Shown: one piece after another, positions 42,327-51,230 of the stretch
Layout: every line of letters begins with the position of its first letter
Numbering within the stretch: the first letter of the stretch is position 1
Assembly: GCA_038121105.1 (NCBI GenBank)
Contig: JAYONB010000011.1
Location: 1 to 64,000 of the forward strand
DNA: 64,000 nt
DNA from: CALJDF01 sp038121105
GTDB taxonomy: Bacteria > Pseudomonadota > Alphaproteobacteria > SHVP01
Reading direction: 5' to 3'
Program-made: the position numbers and the translations under genes
The notes under the pieces: model-generated
Database searches by the model: none
What the model was told of the DNA's origin: nothing
Seen by the model: only the letters and a program-made list of their open reading frames with translations

Positions 42327-43041
42327 CGCCAAGGACACCAACTTGGCCGTCTTGGTAGCGAAACTGGAAAAGCGGCCCGCCCCGGCCTTCGGCCCGGTCA
42401 ACGGTCTCGGCTTCGATCGCGGAATATACCCGGCCAAAGCAGGTGAGTTCGTCCGCCGGGACCGGGCGCTGAACCCGAACCGGGACGCCGGTGGGATCCC
42501 TATCCAGCAGAAATCGACGGAAGGCGAGACCTTCTAGAGCTGCAGGTGGACCCGTAAAAGCGCGCGCGACGAGCCTCCCAGCATCGCATTTGAGGACCAC
42601 CCAATAGTAGGAGTCCGAGCGTAAAAACACCGGTTCATCCCCCAAATAGGGCTCAGCCGAGGCAATCGTGCGCTTAAAAGCAGCGTAGTCCGGGCCATCC
42701 AGTTCACGTGCGCCGCCACGCCCGACAAGGCCCTGGACCGCCGATGAAAACGCCGCATCCACGGTCACACTACCGCGAAAGACACGGGCATTAAGGCGCG
42801 CCCCTGCGCCGTTTTGCAGGATGTCATAGGTTCGGACCTGCTTCGTATACTCGGCGTTAAAAATTAGGCGGTACCGTTCGAGGGAGGATCGCGCACAGGA
42901 TCGCGCCATGTCATGCCCGCTGACGTACTGGAACCACGACAAACGACCGCCAATGAGCCCGTCGTTCGGCCCAACGCAGCCGGCCACCGGAAGGGACAGC
43001 AAAGCGAGTACGACCAACCTCGGCAATCTGGCTAGATTCAC
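42322..43041 (-). CDS. hypothetical lipoprotein
   Basis: 239 residues from a GTG at 43041, giving MNLARLPRLVVLALLSLPVA then GC: a short basic N-terminus, a hydrophobic core and a lipobox with Cys at residue 22. An upstream ATG at 43089 would leave an unusually long leader, so the GTG is preferred. The mature protein has several Cys (MARSCARS, LKCDAGR, ELTCFGR) and no recognised domain; it is presumably anchored to the inner or outer membrane. Its 5' region faces the divergent carboxypeptidase gene. Confidence 0.6.
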   Translation of the reverse strand: MNLARLPRLVVLALLSLPVAGCVGPNDGLIGGRLSWFQYVSGHDMARSCARSSLERYRLIFNAEYTKQVRTYDILQNGAGARLNARVFRGSVTVDAAFSSAVQGLVGRGGARELDGPDYAAFKRTIASAEPYLGDEPVFLRSDSYYWVVLKCDAGRLVARAFTGPPAALEGLAFRRFLLDRDPTGVPVRVQRPVPADELTCFGRVYSAIEAETVDRAEGRGGPLFQFRYQDGQVGVLGG

Positions 43042-43168
43042 TCTCAAGAACCACCCACAACTAGTTGAAATATATGAATAGACATCCAACCGTCGCCTCT
43101 TCTATCATCTTTGGCGGTTCGGTCCTTTTGGACCGCCAGACGACGAACTAGCGATTGAGCGAGAGCAC

Positions 43169-44431
43169 GTGCGGCTACGGGGAACATTAGTCAGGCTTGG
43201 ACGGTTTGTCGCGCTCGGCGTTCTTACCGCCGTATTGGGTTCAAGCTTGTGGGCGGCACCTGCCGAAGCACGTTACGCAGCGATGGTCGTCGACGCCGAC
43301 ACCGGCGAAGTATTGTTTTCGCGGAACGGGCAAGCCATTCGCTACCCCGCCTCCTTGACCAAGATGATGACGCTCTATCTTGCCTTTGAAGCGCTTGATC
43401 AAGGCACACTGACCCTCAACAAAAAACTCAAGGTTTCAAAACGCGCCGCCGGTCAAACGCCGTCGCGCCTTGGGCTCCGCGCCGGGAGCACAATCACCAC
43501 CCGCGACGCCATACTCGCGATGGTGACGAAGTCGGCAAACGACGCGGCAACCGTCGTCGCGGAGGCGATCGGCGGCACCGAGGTTAAGTTCGCCGAGATC
43601 ATGACCGCCAAGGCGCGAGAACTCGGCATGCGCCGCACGACGTTCAAGAATGCTTCGGGCCTGCCAAACCGGCACCAGCGGACGACGGCCCGCGACATGT
43701 CGCTGTTGGCCACCGCCCTCTTGCGCAATCACGCCGATCGCTACCACTATTTTTCGACGACGGAGTTCAAGTACGGCGGTCGCACCTATAGCAATCACAA
43801 CCGCTTGCTTCGAACCTACGAAGGTGCCGACGGGATTAAGACGGGATACATCCGCGCCTCGGGCTTCAATGTCGTGGCCTCGGTCAAACGGGGCGACAAA
43901 AGACTGATCGGGATCGTGTTTGGCGGCAAGAGCGCCAAATCCCGGGACAGTCACGCGCGATCGCTGTTCGATCGCGCCTTCAGCATTATCGAAGCACGGA
44001 ACATTCCCCGCCCGGCCATCAAGCCACGGCCTCCAGCTGTCGCCACGCCACAGCTTGCCGCCGACGCACCGGCAGAAGCACCGGCACCGGAGCAAGGGTC
44101 GACCTCGGATGACATTCATTCCGTTATCCCCCAAGGCGCACGCATCGCCGCGCCCCCAACCCCAACAATACCCGGTCGTAGTTGGCTTATTCAGGTCGGC
44201 GCCTTCGCCGACAAAGACGCGGCGTTCAGAGGCATTCGACAGGCCTCCGAGGTTGCTGCACGCTATCTTGAAGATGCCAGGGTCACCGTCAGTGAGGCCC
44301 CCTCACGCAGCGGCAAAGCGCTCTACCGGGCACGAATCGTTGGGATTTCCCGCCAAAACGCGTTCTCGGCCTGTCGCGCTTTGGAGAAACGCAGAATAGA
44401 TTGCGTCGCTCTCAACCCGACCGACGGTTAG
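43169..44431 (+). CDS. D-alanyl-D-alanine carboxypeptidase with C-terminal SPOR domain
   Basis: 420 residues from a GTG. A signal peptide (LGRFVALGVLTAVLGSSLWA) is followed by the S11 peptidase domain: Ser62-Lys65 in ASLTKM, SAN in TKSANDAATV, and KTG in GIKTGYIRAS. A Pro/Ala-rich linker (about 280-330) leads to the SPOR domain (WLIQVGAFADKDAAFRGIRQ), which binds denuded glycan strands at septa. The enzyme trims the terminal D-Ala from peptidoglycan stem peptides. The SPOR fusion is common in alphaproteobacteria and directs the enzyme to the division site. Confidence 0.94.
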   Translation: MRLRGTLVRLGRFVALGVLTAVLGSSLWAAPAEARYAAMVVDADTGEVLFSRNGQAIRYPASLTKMMTLYLAFEALDQGTLTLNKKLKVSKRAAGQTPSRLGLRAGSTITTRDAILAMVTKSANDAATVVAEAIGGTEVKFAEIMTAKARELGMRRTTFKNASGLPNRHQRTTARDMSLLATALLRNHADRYHYFSTTEFKYGGRTYSNHNRLLRTYEGADGIKTGYIRASGFNVVASVKRGDKRLIGIVFGGKSAKSRDSHARSLFDRAFSIIEARNIPRPAIKPRPPAVATPQLAADAPAEAPAPEQGSTSDDIHSVIPQGARIAAPPTPTIPGRSWLIQVGAFADKDAAFRGIRQASEVAARYLEDARVTVSEAPSRSGKALYRARIVGISRQNAFSACRALEKRRIDCVALNPTDG

Positions 44432-44511
44432 CCCGCGGATAGCCGCCAGACGGCGGCCCCCCTATACTCCAGCATCGAATTCCGACCGAACGCCAGCCGC
44501 CGGAGGCCACG

Positions 44512-45678
44512 ATGAACGGACCTACGCCTTTTGAACGCATGAACCGTCACGGTGCGATCGTTGACGCGAGTCATGACGAACTCGCCATGGAAAACTTCGC
44601 GCAGGCGATGCACTACGAGGTTTTCGCCCACCTTATGCCCGGCAATAAGGATGTCTACGAGCACCGCGTGCTGCCCGCGTTCAAGAAGCGCAAAGGACGA
44701 ACACCAGAGTCGCGGCGCGAGGTACGTGCCGAGATGCGGGAAGATCCCTACCATCAGACCTGGAGCGCACTGCGGCGCACGACGCAAGAAATGATGTGGG
44801 TTGCGACGGACACCTGCCTCCACCGCACCTATGACGAACTTCACGAGCGCGCTCGGCCCAAAGGAAGAAAGCTCGGCTCGTTGGAACTAAACCCCGCCCT
44901 CGACCTTCCGAGGTATATTACCGCGGTGGATATCCACTGCATGCCCGGCGGATATTGCAGCGAAGCGACCAACGGCGATGTCTATGCGGGGGCGCTCTAC
45001 GACCGCGGGGTCTATTCGATCACCCAAGGGTTCTTGGGGCCAAAGGTTGATGGCTTCGGTCGGTCCGCGACCGCCTATATCAAGCGCAACTACCCGAACT
45101 TCCGGACCGGTAAAGTTTTGGATGTCGGTTGTGCCGTCGGTCATGGCTCGGTCGCACTGGCCGAGACCCTGCCCGATGCGGAAATTCACGCGATCGACGT
45201 GGGAGCACCCATGCTGCGTTATGCTCATGCGCGTGCCGAAAGCATGGACGTGCCCGTCCACTTTGCGCAACAAAGCGCGGAACACATGACCTACGACGAC
45301 GATACCTTCGACTTCGTCGTCTCGGGTGCGACCCTCCACGAACTGTCCACCGCCGGTATCCGCAACATCATTCGCGAATGCCGGCGTGTCCTGAAGCCGG
45401 GTGGGGTAATGATCCACATCGAGCAACCCCAGTACGAGGGGATGGACCCCTACGACCAATTCATGCGCGACTGGGACACCTTTGGTAACAACGAACCGTT
45501 CTGGGGCACGCTCCACGATCTCGATCTCGAGGAAATCGCCGTCGACGCCGGGTTCGAACGTGAAAAAGTGCGCCAGTCCATGGAGTGGGGCGACGAGGAA
45601 CGCGGCCAAGTTTATAACGTCGACAAACCAGGCGAAGAAAAAACACCTCCCTGGTTTTTCTATTCGGCGACGAAGTAG
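44512..45678 (+). CDS. SAM-dependent methyltransferase, first of a tandem pair
   Basis: 388 residues. The C-terminal half is a class I methyltransferase: VLDVGCAVGHGSVALAETLP (motif I), AIDVGAPMLRYAHARAES, and ECRRVLKPGGVMIHIEQPQY. The N-terminal ~190 residues do not match a family I know: a helical stretch (AMENFAQAMHYEVFAHLMPG) and a WSALRRTTQEM segment shared with the next gene, with about 35 charged residues between. The substrate is unknown. The gene sits 80 bp after the carboxypeptidase gene and 7 bp before its paralog. Confidence 0.8.
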   Translation: MNGPTPFERMNRHGAIVDASHDELAMENFAQAMHYEVFAHLMPGNKDVYEHRVLPAFKKRKGRTPESRREVRAEMREDPYHQTWSALRRTTQEMMWVATDTCLHRTYDELHERARPKGRKLGSLELNPALDLPRYITAVDIHCMPGGYCSEATNGDVYAGALYDRGVYSITQGFLGPKVDGFGRSATAYIKRNYPNFRTGKVLDVGCAVGHGSVALAETLPDAEIHAIDVGAPMLRYAHARAESMDVPVHFAQQSAEHMTYDDDTFDFVVSGATLHELSTAGIRNIIRECRRVLKPGGVMIHIEQPQYEGMDPYDQFMRDWDTFGNNEPFWGTLHDLDLEEIAVDAGFEREKVRQSMEWGDEERGQVYNVDKPGEEKTPPWFFYSATK

Positions 45679-45685
45679 ATCAGCT

Positions 45686-46858
45686 ATGGATCCGGTTGGT
45701 ATTCGTAAAATTGGTCAACACGCAGCTATCGCGTCGATCAATCACGATGAAGCGGCCCGCGAAGATTTCGTCGCGTCGATGTATTTCGCCGTCCAGGCGG
45801 ACATCTTCCCGGGCAACAAGCTGGCGTACGAAAAAGACGCCCTGCCGAGGTTCGAGCGCGAACACGGGCGTGCACCAAGCGATCGACACGAAATCCGCCG
45901 CGCCATGGCGGACCAACCGCTGTTCCAATGGTGGAGCAGCTTGCGTCGCACCACACAAGAAATCAAACAAGCCACCGGCGAGGAACTGGTCCACCGGCAA
46001 ACGGACGGGATCAATGAAACTGTTGCGACGTTGAACAGTGGCAGTCGTGGCTCGCTCCGTCTCAACGAGAAGATCGACCTACCCCGCTACGTCGCCGAGG
46101 TGGACTTCCACGGACAGCCCGGTGGCTACTATCAAGAACGATGCGCCGAAGACTCGACGCCGGCAGCTATCTACGATCCTGGCGTCTTCGTCCTCACCAA
46201 AGGCTTCATGGGCCCCTATTGCGAGGCGGCCGGCGCATCGGCGATCAACTTCCTCCGCCATCGTTACCCCGACTTCTCGCCGAAACGCATTCTGGATATC
46301 GGCTGCGCCGTGGGGCACAGCACCCTGCCCTACGCAGACTCCTTTCCCGAAGCACGGATCGATGCGATCGACCTGTCCGCACCGATGCTTCGCTACGGTC
46401 ACGCGCGTGCCGCCTCGATGGGTTACGACATTCATTTTTCGCAGCAAAACGGCGAAAAGACCGATTTCGCGGACGAAACGTTCGACCTCACCGTCTCCCA
46501 CATCGTTTTGCATGAGACGTCGAGGAGCGCCCTCCGCAATATCTTTGCAGAGTGCTATCGCCTTCTCGAGCCCGGTGGGCTGATGCTGCATGTCGAACAA
46601 CGACAGCACTACGACATGGAACCGTTCGAGCAGTTCTACTACGACTGGGATACACTGAATAACCACGAGCCGTTCTGGGGTACGCTCCACGATACCGACC
46701 TTGCGGCTGTCGCCGCCGAGGCGGGGTTCGCGCCGACCCACGTGGTTCAACACATGGCGCCAAACGTGGTTGCTGCCGATCTTTTGCAGGATCAAATCGA
46801 CGGCGGGCAAGACTTCAAGCGGACCGCGGTTTGGTTTGCCATCGCGGCGCAGAAATAG
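45686..46858 (+). CDS. SAM-dependent methyltransferase, second of a tandem pair
   Basis: 390 residues from the ATG at 45686 (MDPVGIRKIGQHAAIASINH). It repeats the layout of its neighbour: helical N-terminal domain with YFAVQADIFPGNKLAYEKDA and WWSSLRRTTQEI, then ILDIGCAVGHSTLPYADSFP, AIDLSAPMLRYGHARAASMG and AECYRLLEPGGLMLHVEQRQ. The shared DWDT...NNHEPFWGTLHD motif in both suggests a related but distinct substrate. The two genes probably form one transcript and arose by duplication. The function is unknown. Confidence 0.8.
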   Translation: MDPVGIRKIGQHAAIASINHDEAAREDFVASMYFAVQADIFPGNKLAYEKDALPRFEREHGRAPSDRHEIRRAMADQPLFQWWSSLRRTTQEIKQATGEELVHRQTDGINETVATLNSGSRGSLRLNEKIDLPRYVAEVDFHGQPGGYYQERCAEDSTPAAIYDPGVFVLTKGFMGPYCEAAGASAINFLRHRYPDFSPKRILDIGCAVGHSTLPYADSFPEARIDAIDLSAPMLRYGHARAASMGYDIHFSQQNGEKTDFADETFDLTVSHIVLHETSRSALRNIFAECYRLLEPGGLMLHVEQRQHYDMEPFEQFYYDWDTLNNHEPFWGTLHDTDLAAVAAEAGFAPTHVVQHMAPNVVAADLLQDQIDGGQDFKRTAVWFAIAAQK

Positions 46859-46864
46859 CCGACG

Positions 46865-48244
46865 CTAGATCGACGGCGGTTCGACCCCCGATGCGGCCAG
46901 TTCGCCAAACAGTTGCGCCTTGAGACGATCCAATCCCGCTTGATCGCGGGCTTCAATGCGCGCCACAAGCACAGCTTGCGTGTTGGATGCGCGCAACAAC
47001 CACCATCCGTCTTCCGTGGTTACGCGCACGCCATCGATATCGACGACGTCGGCATCGGCGTTGCGCATACGCGTTGCCACTTCGGCGGCAATGTTGAACT
47101 TGCGCGCTTCGGCGCAGTCGAAACGAAGCTCCGGCGTGTTGACGTAAACGGGCAGATCGTCGAGCAGGTCGCCGATCGACCGCCCACTGCGATGAACGAG
47201 TTGAAGGGTCCGCACCGCGGCGTAAAGTCCGTCGTCGAAGCCGTAGAAGGTATCGGCAAAGAAAATGTGGGCGCTCATCTCGCCGGCGAGCAACGCCCCG
47301 GTCTCGGCCATTTTGGATTTGACCAAGGAATGACCGGCCGCCCACATGATCGGGGCACCCCCCAGACGGCGCACCTCATCGAACAACGCAACGCTACACT
47401 TTACGTCGCCAATGATCGTCGCGCCCGGATTGGCCGACAACACATCGCGGGCCAGCAGGGCAAGCAGTTGATCGCCCCAGACGATGCGCCCTGCGGCATC
47501 GATAACGCCGATGCGATCACCATCGCCGTCGAATGCGAGCCCGATATCCGCGCCCGCCTTTTCTACCGCGACACGGAGTTGCTCGAGATTTTCGGGAATC
47601 GTCGGATCCGGGTGATGATTCGGGAAATTTCCGTCGACGGCGTCGTTGATCAGCACGTGGCGACCCGGCAACCGCTCGGTCAAGTTACGTAGCACAGCAC
47701 CGGCCGCGCCGTTTCCGGGGTCCCAAACCGCCGTGATATCACGGGGCAAGTCGGCATCCATCATCAGGCGTTCGACGTAACGATCCGCGATGTCGACCGT
47801 TTCGATGCTGCCGACACCGATTTCGAAATCGCCCGCCGCGGCAAGTTGACCAAGGGCCTGGATGTCGTCGCCGAAGAACCCCTTCCGGTCGAGCATGAAC
47901 TTGAACCCATTGTGGTCCGGCGGGTTGTGCGATCCCGTCACCATGATGCCGCCGTCGGCGCCAAGCTCGTAGACGCTATAGTAAAGCATAGGGGTCGGCC
48001 CAAGGCCGATTTGTCGAACCGTCACACCTGTCGACACCAACCCTCGGATCAGATGATCTGCAAGATCGGGCGAACTGTGTCGTCCGTCATAACCGACATT
48101 GACGGTACGACCGCCTCGACGACGGATGATCGTGCCGAACGCTTGTCCGATCGCCAACGCATCCGAAGGCCCAAGGGTCTTTTCAAGCACGCCCCGGATA
48201 TCATAGGCGCGCAGAATCGAAGGATCGAACCTATGACCGGTCAT
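46865..48244 (-). CDS. phosphomannomutase/phosphoglucomutase (AlgC/ManB-like)
   Basis: 459 residues from the ATG at 48244. ILRAYDIRGVLEKTLGPSDA, the phosphoserine loop TGSHNPPDHNGFK, the metal loop DGDGDRIGV, GEMSAHIFF, and a C-terminal domain with TEDGWWLLRASNTQ complete the alpha-D-phosphohexomutase set. The enzyme interconverts glucose- or mannose-6-phosphate and the 1-phosphate. It is one base downstream of ugd and after galU, so the three likely form an operon for UDP-glucose and UDP-glucuronate. Confidence 0.93.
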   Translation of the reverse strand: MTGHRFDPSILRAYDIRGVLEKTLGPSDALAIGQAFGTIIRRRGGRTVNVGYDGRHSSPDLADHLIRGLVSTGVTVRQIGLGPTPMLYYSVYELGADGGIMVTGSHNPPDHNGFKFMLDRKGFFGDDIQALGQLAAAGDFEIGVGSIETVDIADRYVERLMMDADLPRDITAVWDPGNGAAGAVLRNLTERLPGRHVLINDAVDGNFPNHHPDPTIPENLEQLRVAVEKAGADIGLAFDGDGDRIGVIDAAGRIVWGDQLLALLARDVLSANPGATIIGDVKCSVALFDEVRRLGGAPIMWAAGHSLVKSKMAETGALLAGEMSAHIFFADTFYGFDDGLYAAVRTLQLVHRSGRSIGDLLDDLPVYVNTPELRFDCAEARKFNIAAEVATRMRNADADVVDIDGVRVTTEDGWWLLRASNTQAVLVARIEARDQAGLDRLKAQLFGELAASGVEPPSI

Positions 48245-48245
48245 G

Positions 48246-49571
48246 CTACCGCGGCGCCGCCGGTTGGCGGCCGATACTGTGATAATTGAGGCCCAATCGG
48301 GCGACGTCCTCGGGATCGAACAGATTGCGGAAGTCAACGAGAGTGGTGCCCACCATCGCCGCCTTCAGCGCCGGAAGATCGAGGCGGCCCGGTCCAAATT
48401 GATCCCACTCCGTTACGATAGCCGTCGCATCGGCGCCCTGCGCGGCCTCGATCGGATCGGCACACCAAGTCACACCAGCAAGCTGGTGCCGCGCTTCCTC
48501 GGCACCCTCCGGGTCGAAGACCCGTACGGTGGCACTCTCTGCCAGAAGGCCCTTCACGAGGTCGACGCCCGGGCTGTCACGAACATCGTCGGTGTTGGCC
48601 TTGAACGTAATGCCAAGGACGGCAACGGTACGACCAACCAGACTCCCGCCCAGCGCTGTTGCGACGCGGTCGGCGAGCACCTTTTTTCTGGCGGTGTTGA
48701 TCTCGATCGCTGTTTCCACGAGCCGTATCGGCGATTGCACCGCCGCTGCGCTATTGGCGAGTGCCGATGTATCCTTTGGAAAACACGAGCCGCCGTAGCC
48801 CGGCCCTGCGCTGAGGCCCCAACGCCCTATCCGCGTATCGAGCCCCATGCCCCTGGCCACATCCTCGACATTAGCCCCAACTCGCTCGCAAAGATCAGCA
48901 ATCTCATTGATGAAAGTGATCTTCACTGCAAGAAACGCGTTGGCGCTGTACTTTATCAATTCCGAGGTTTCGATGGCCGTCGACACAAAACAATCGACAC
49001 GCCCCTCAAGGAGAGGCGCATGAAGTTCCCTCAACGTTTTGGCGGCACGATCGGTGTCTGTTCCCACAACGATGCGATCAGGTCTTGCGAAATCCGCAAC
49101 AGCGCTTCCCTCGCGTAGAAACTCAGGCACCGAAGCGATGTCGACATCGGCATCGGGCGCGGCCTCTTTGATGATCTCGGCAACTGCACGACCAGTGCCG
49201 ACCGGCACGGTCGACTTTGTGGCAAGTACCGTATATCCCGCTAGACAAGGGGCAAGTTCGCGCGCCGCAGCAAAAACGAAAGAAAGGTCGGCGTTCCCCT
49301 GAGCGTCCGGCGGAGTCCCGACGGCAAGAAAAACGACATCGGCGTCGGCCGCCGCGTCGACGGGCGACTCCGCGAAGTTCAGGCGGCCCACCGCGACGCC
49401 GCGCGCAACAACGGCATCAAGCCCGGGTTCGTAGAACGGTATTTCGCCGCGGTTGAGCCGGTCGAGAACTATTGGGTTCTTGTCGACACACGTGACGTCA
49501 TGCCCGATGTCAGCGAAACAAGCACCCGAGACCAAACCGACGTAACCGGTTCCGATCACCACAACTTTCAT
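48246..49571 (-). CDS. ugd: UDP-glucose 6-dehydrogenase
   Basis: 441 residues from the ATG at 49571 (MKVVVIGTGYVGLVSGACFA). The NAD-binding Rossmann motif GTGYVGL opens the protein; VGTPP, STVPVGTG, FINEIADLCE and GPGYGGSCFPKDTSAL follow, the last with the catalytic Cys. A second Rossmann domain (GRTVAVLGITFKANTDDVRD) completes it. The enzyme oxidises UDP-glucose to UDP-glucuronate, used in acidic surface polysaccharides. It overlaps galU by 4 bases (ATGA). An upstream extension of the frame lies in galU and is not used. Confidence 0.96.
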   Translation of the reverse strand: MKVVVIGTGYVGLVSGACFADIGHDVTCVDKNPIVLDRLNRGEIPFYEPGLDAVVARGVAVGRLNFAESPVDAAADADVVFLAVGTPPDAQGNADLSFVFAAARELAPCLAGYTVLATKSTVPVGTGRAVAEIIKEAAPDADVDIASVPEFLREGSAVADFARPDRIVVGTDTDRAAKTLRELHAPLLEGRVDCFVSTAIETSELIKYSANAFLAVKITFINEIADLCERVGANVEDVARGMGLDTRIGRWGLSAGPGYGGSCFPKDTSALANSAAAVQSPIRLVETAIEINTARKKVLADRVATALGGSLVGRTVAVLGITFKANTDDVRDSPGVDLVKGLLAESATVRVFDPEGAEEARHQLAGVTWCADPIEAAQGADATAIVTEWDQFGPGRLDLPALKAAMVGTTLVDFRNLFDPEDVARLGLNYHSIGRQPAAPR

Positions 49572-50449
49572 GAAGGGGCTCCGAGACCAAGGGACTGAAT
49601 GTAACTTGTTAGTTCGTTGCGCAAATCGTCGCGCTGTAACGCGAACGCGATATTGGCGCGCAAGTAACCCGCCCGCGTGCCGCAATCAAACCGCTCGCCG
49701 TCGATTCGAATACCCGCGAACGCCTCTTCCGCTGCGAGCCAGGACAATGCGTCGGTGAGTTGGATTTCCCCACCGGCACCGGTCTCTTGACGATCGAGAT
49801 ACTCGAAAACCCTGGGCGTCATGATGTAGCGACCCACGACCGCCAAGTCGGAAGGCGCGTCCGCCGGCTTTGGCTTTTCGACCAGCCCTCGAACTTCGAC
49901 TACCGCGCCGTTATCGTTCGACACATCCAGCACGCCATAATTTGAGATATCGGGTCCCGAAATGGTTTCGGCAGCGACCATCCCGCCCCGGCCCGAGTAG
50001 GCATCAACCATCTGTTTGAGGCACGGCACGGCGGCGAGGAAAACGTCGTCGGGCAACAGCACCGCAAAGGGCTCATCACCGATGAAGTGCCGAGCACACC
50101 AAACGGCGTGGCCCAGGCCTAGCGGCTCCTGCTGCCGGGTGTAGGCGACTTTTCCCGGGGCCGGCAGCCAGCTCGTCAGGTTTTCGGCCTCTTCCGACTT
50201 CCCGCGCGACCGCAGCAGGGACTCGAGCTCGCTGGAATGATCAAAATGATCCTCTATCGCGCTCTTTCCCTTGCCCGTCACGAAAATGAATTCCTCGATC
50301 CCGGCCGCTCGCGCCTCTTCCACGGCATAGTGAATCAACGGCTTGTCGACGATCGGGAGCATTTCCTTGGGCAGCGCCTTGGTAGCCGGTAGGAACCGCG
50401 TTCCCAATCCGCCAACGGGAAAAACTGCCTTTCGGACGGGTGCGGTCAT
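49568..50449 (-). CDS. galU: UTP-glucose-1-phosphate uridylyltransferase
   Basis: 293 residues from the ATG at 50449 (MTAPVRKAVFPVGGLGTRFL); an ATG at 50491 would add a poor N-terminus. GGLGTRFLPATKALPKEMLP is the nucleotide-binding signature, followed by VDKPLIHYAVEEARAAGIEE, LGLGHAVWCAR and RIDGERFDCGTRAGYL. The enzyme forms UDP-glucose from UTP and glucose-1-phosphate. It is the first gene of galU-ugd-pgm and follows the J-domain gene by about 60 bp on the same strand. Confidence 0.96.
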   Translation of the reverse strand: MTAPVRKAVFPVGGLGTRFLPATKALPKEMLPIVDKPLIHYAVEEARAAGIEEFIFVTGKGKSAIEDHFDHSSELESLLRSRGKSEEAENLTSWLPAPGKVAYTRQQEPLGLGHAVWCARHFIGDEPFAVLLPDDVFLAAVPCLKQMVDAYSGRGGMVAAETISGPDISNYGVLDVSNDNGAVVEVRGLVEKPKPADAPSDLAVVGRYIMTPRVFEYLDRQETGAGGEIQLTDALSWLAAEEAFAGIRIDGERFDCGTRAGYLRANIAFALQRDDLRNELTSYIQSLGLGAPS

Positions 50450-50512
50450 GTATCGGAATCTCCGGAGGGAACAAGCGAGTTCTTGTGCCATGCCCCCTTG
50501 CCGTAGGCAAGA

Positions 50513-51226
50513 TCATGCGTTGCCGAGGAGTAGGTCCTTCGCCTGATTGATCTTTGTGGCCAAAAATGTGGATCCGCCTTGGTCGGGATGGACCCTCTTC
50601 ATCAGACGGTGATGCGCGTCGCGAATTTCCGAATCACTTGCCCCGGGCTCCAAGCCCAGCACGGAAAACGCTTCTTCGCGTGACATGGCGCCTGTCGATC
50701 CGGTGGACCTTTCACGCGCAGATTCCTGCTCGTCGGAGCGCCAATCCGGACCAAACCGCCGATCAAGATATGCCTCCAGCAACTGTGTCGACTCGTCATC
50801 GTAGCGAAGACTTTCCTCACGCAAGCTGCGCAGATCGTCCTCAGTCAACGTGTCGAGCGCTCGGCCTGAAAAGGATCCCTGCATGACTTCGCCGTCGAGA
50901 TCTCCGGTGTCGTGATCCAGTCTCATCCGTAACAGTTTGGTCCGCACCTCGGAGCTTTGGCCCGACGTTCGATCGGCGGGATAAGGACGGCGAGAGAATG
51001 CCGCGCGCTGCGCCCGGCGCCGGAGGTACATCAGGCCGAAGAAGAGCAACGGGAAAAGCGCGCCCCACAGTCCCCGGGCGGCAAGGAACCCAACCACCAG
51101 GATGCCCAGCAAAATGCTCAGCCAACGGAGGACCCTGACGATCTCGGCAGGATCGGCACTCACGAACCAACGACCGGCCAGAATGAACACGCCTACGACG
51201 GCAAGGCCGATGAGAAGCCAGGTCAT
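50513..51226 (-). CDS. membrane-anchored J-domain protein
   Basis: 237 residues. The N-terminus has membrane-like segments (WLLIGLAVVGVFILAGRWFV and the region about 35-65), a basic patch (YLRRRAQRAAF), a charged middle, and a C-terminal J domain (EAFSVLGLEPGASDSEIRDA, then RLMKRVHPDQGGS with the HPD motif that stimulates DnaK). This orientation resembles the mitochondrial Pam18/Tim14 type and the alphaproteobacterial relatives of it. It presumably recruits DnaK to the inner membrane. It starts 4 bp after the VWA gene, so the two are cotranscribed. Confidence 0.88.
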   Translation of the reverse strand: MTWLLIGLAVVGVFILAGRWFVSADPAEIVRVLRWLSILLGILVVGFLAARGLWGALFPLLFFGLMYLRRRAQRAAFSRRPYPADRTSGQSSEVRTKLLRMRLDHDTGDLDGEVMQGSFSGRALDTLTEDDLRSLREESLRYDDESTQLLEAYLDRRFGPDWRSDEQESARERSTGSTGAMSREEAFSVLGLEPGASDSEIRDAHHRLMKRVHPDQGGSTFLATKINQAKDLLLGNA

Positions 51227-51230
51227 TCAG

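Noticed and set aside
43111..43135. Hairpin CGGTCC-TTTT-GGACCG in the gap before the carboxypeptidase
   Set aside because: Perfect but short, no T run and no known regulator to match; possibly chance in a GC-rich gap.
44442..44457. Hairpin GCCGCC-AGAC-GGCGGC after the carboxypeptidase gene
   Set aside because: It is followed by C rather than T residues, so it is not a convincing rho-independent terminator.
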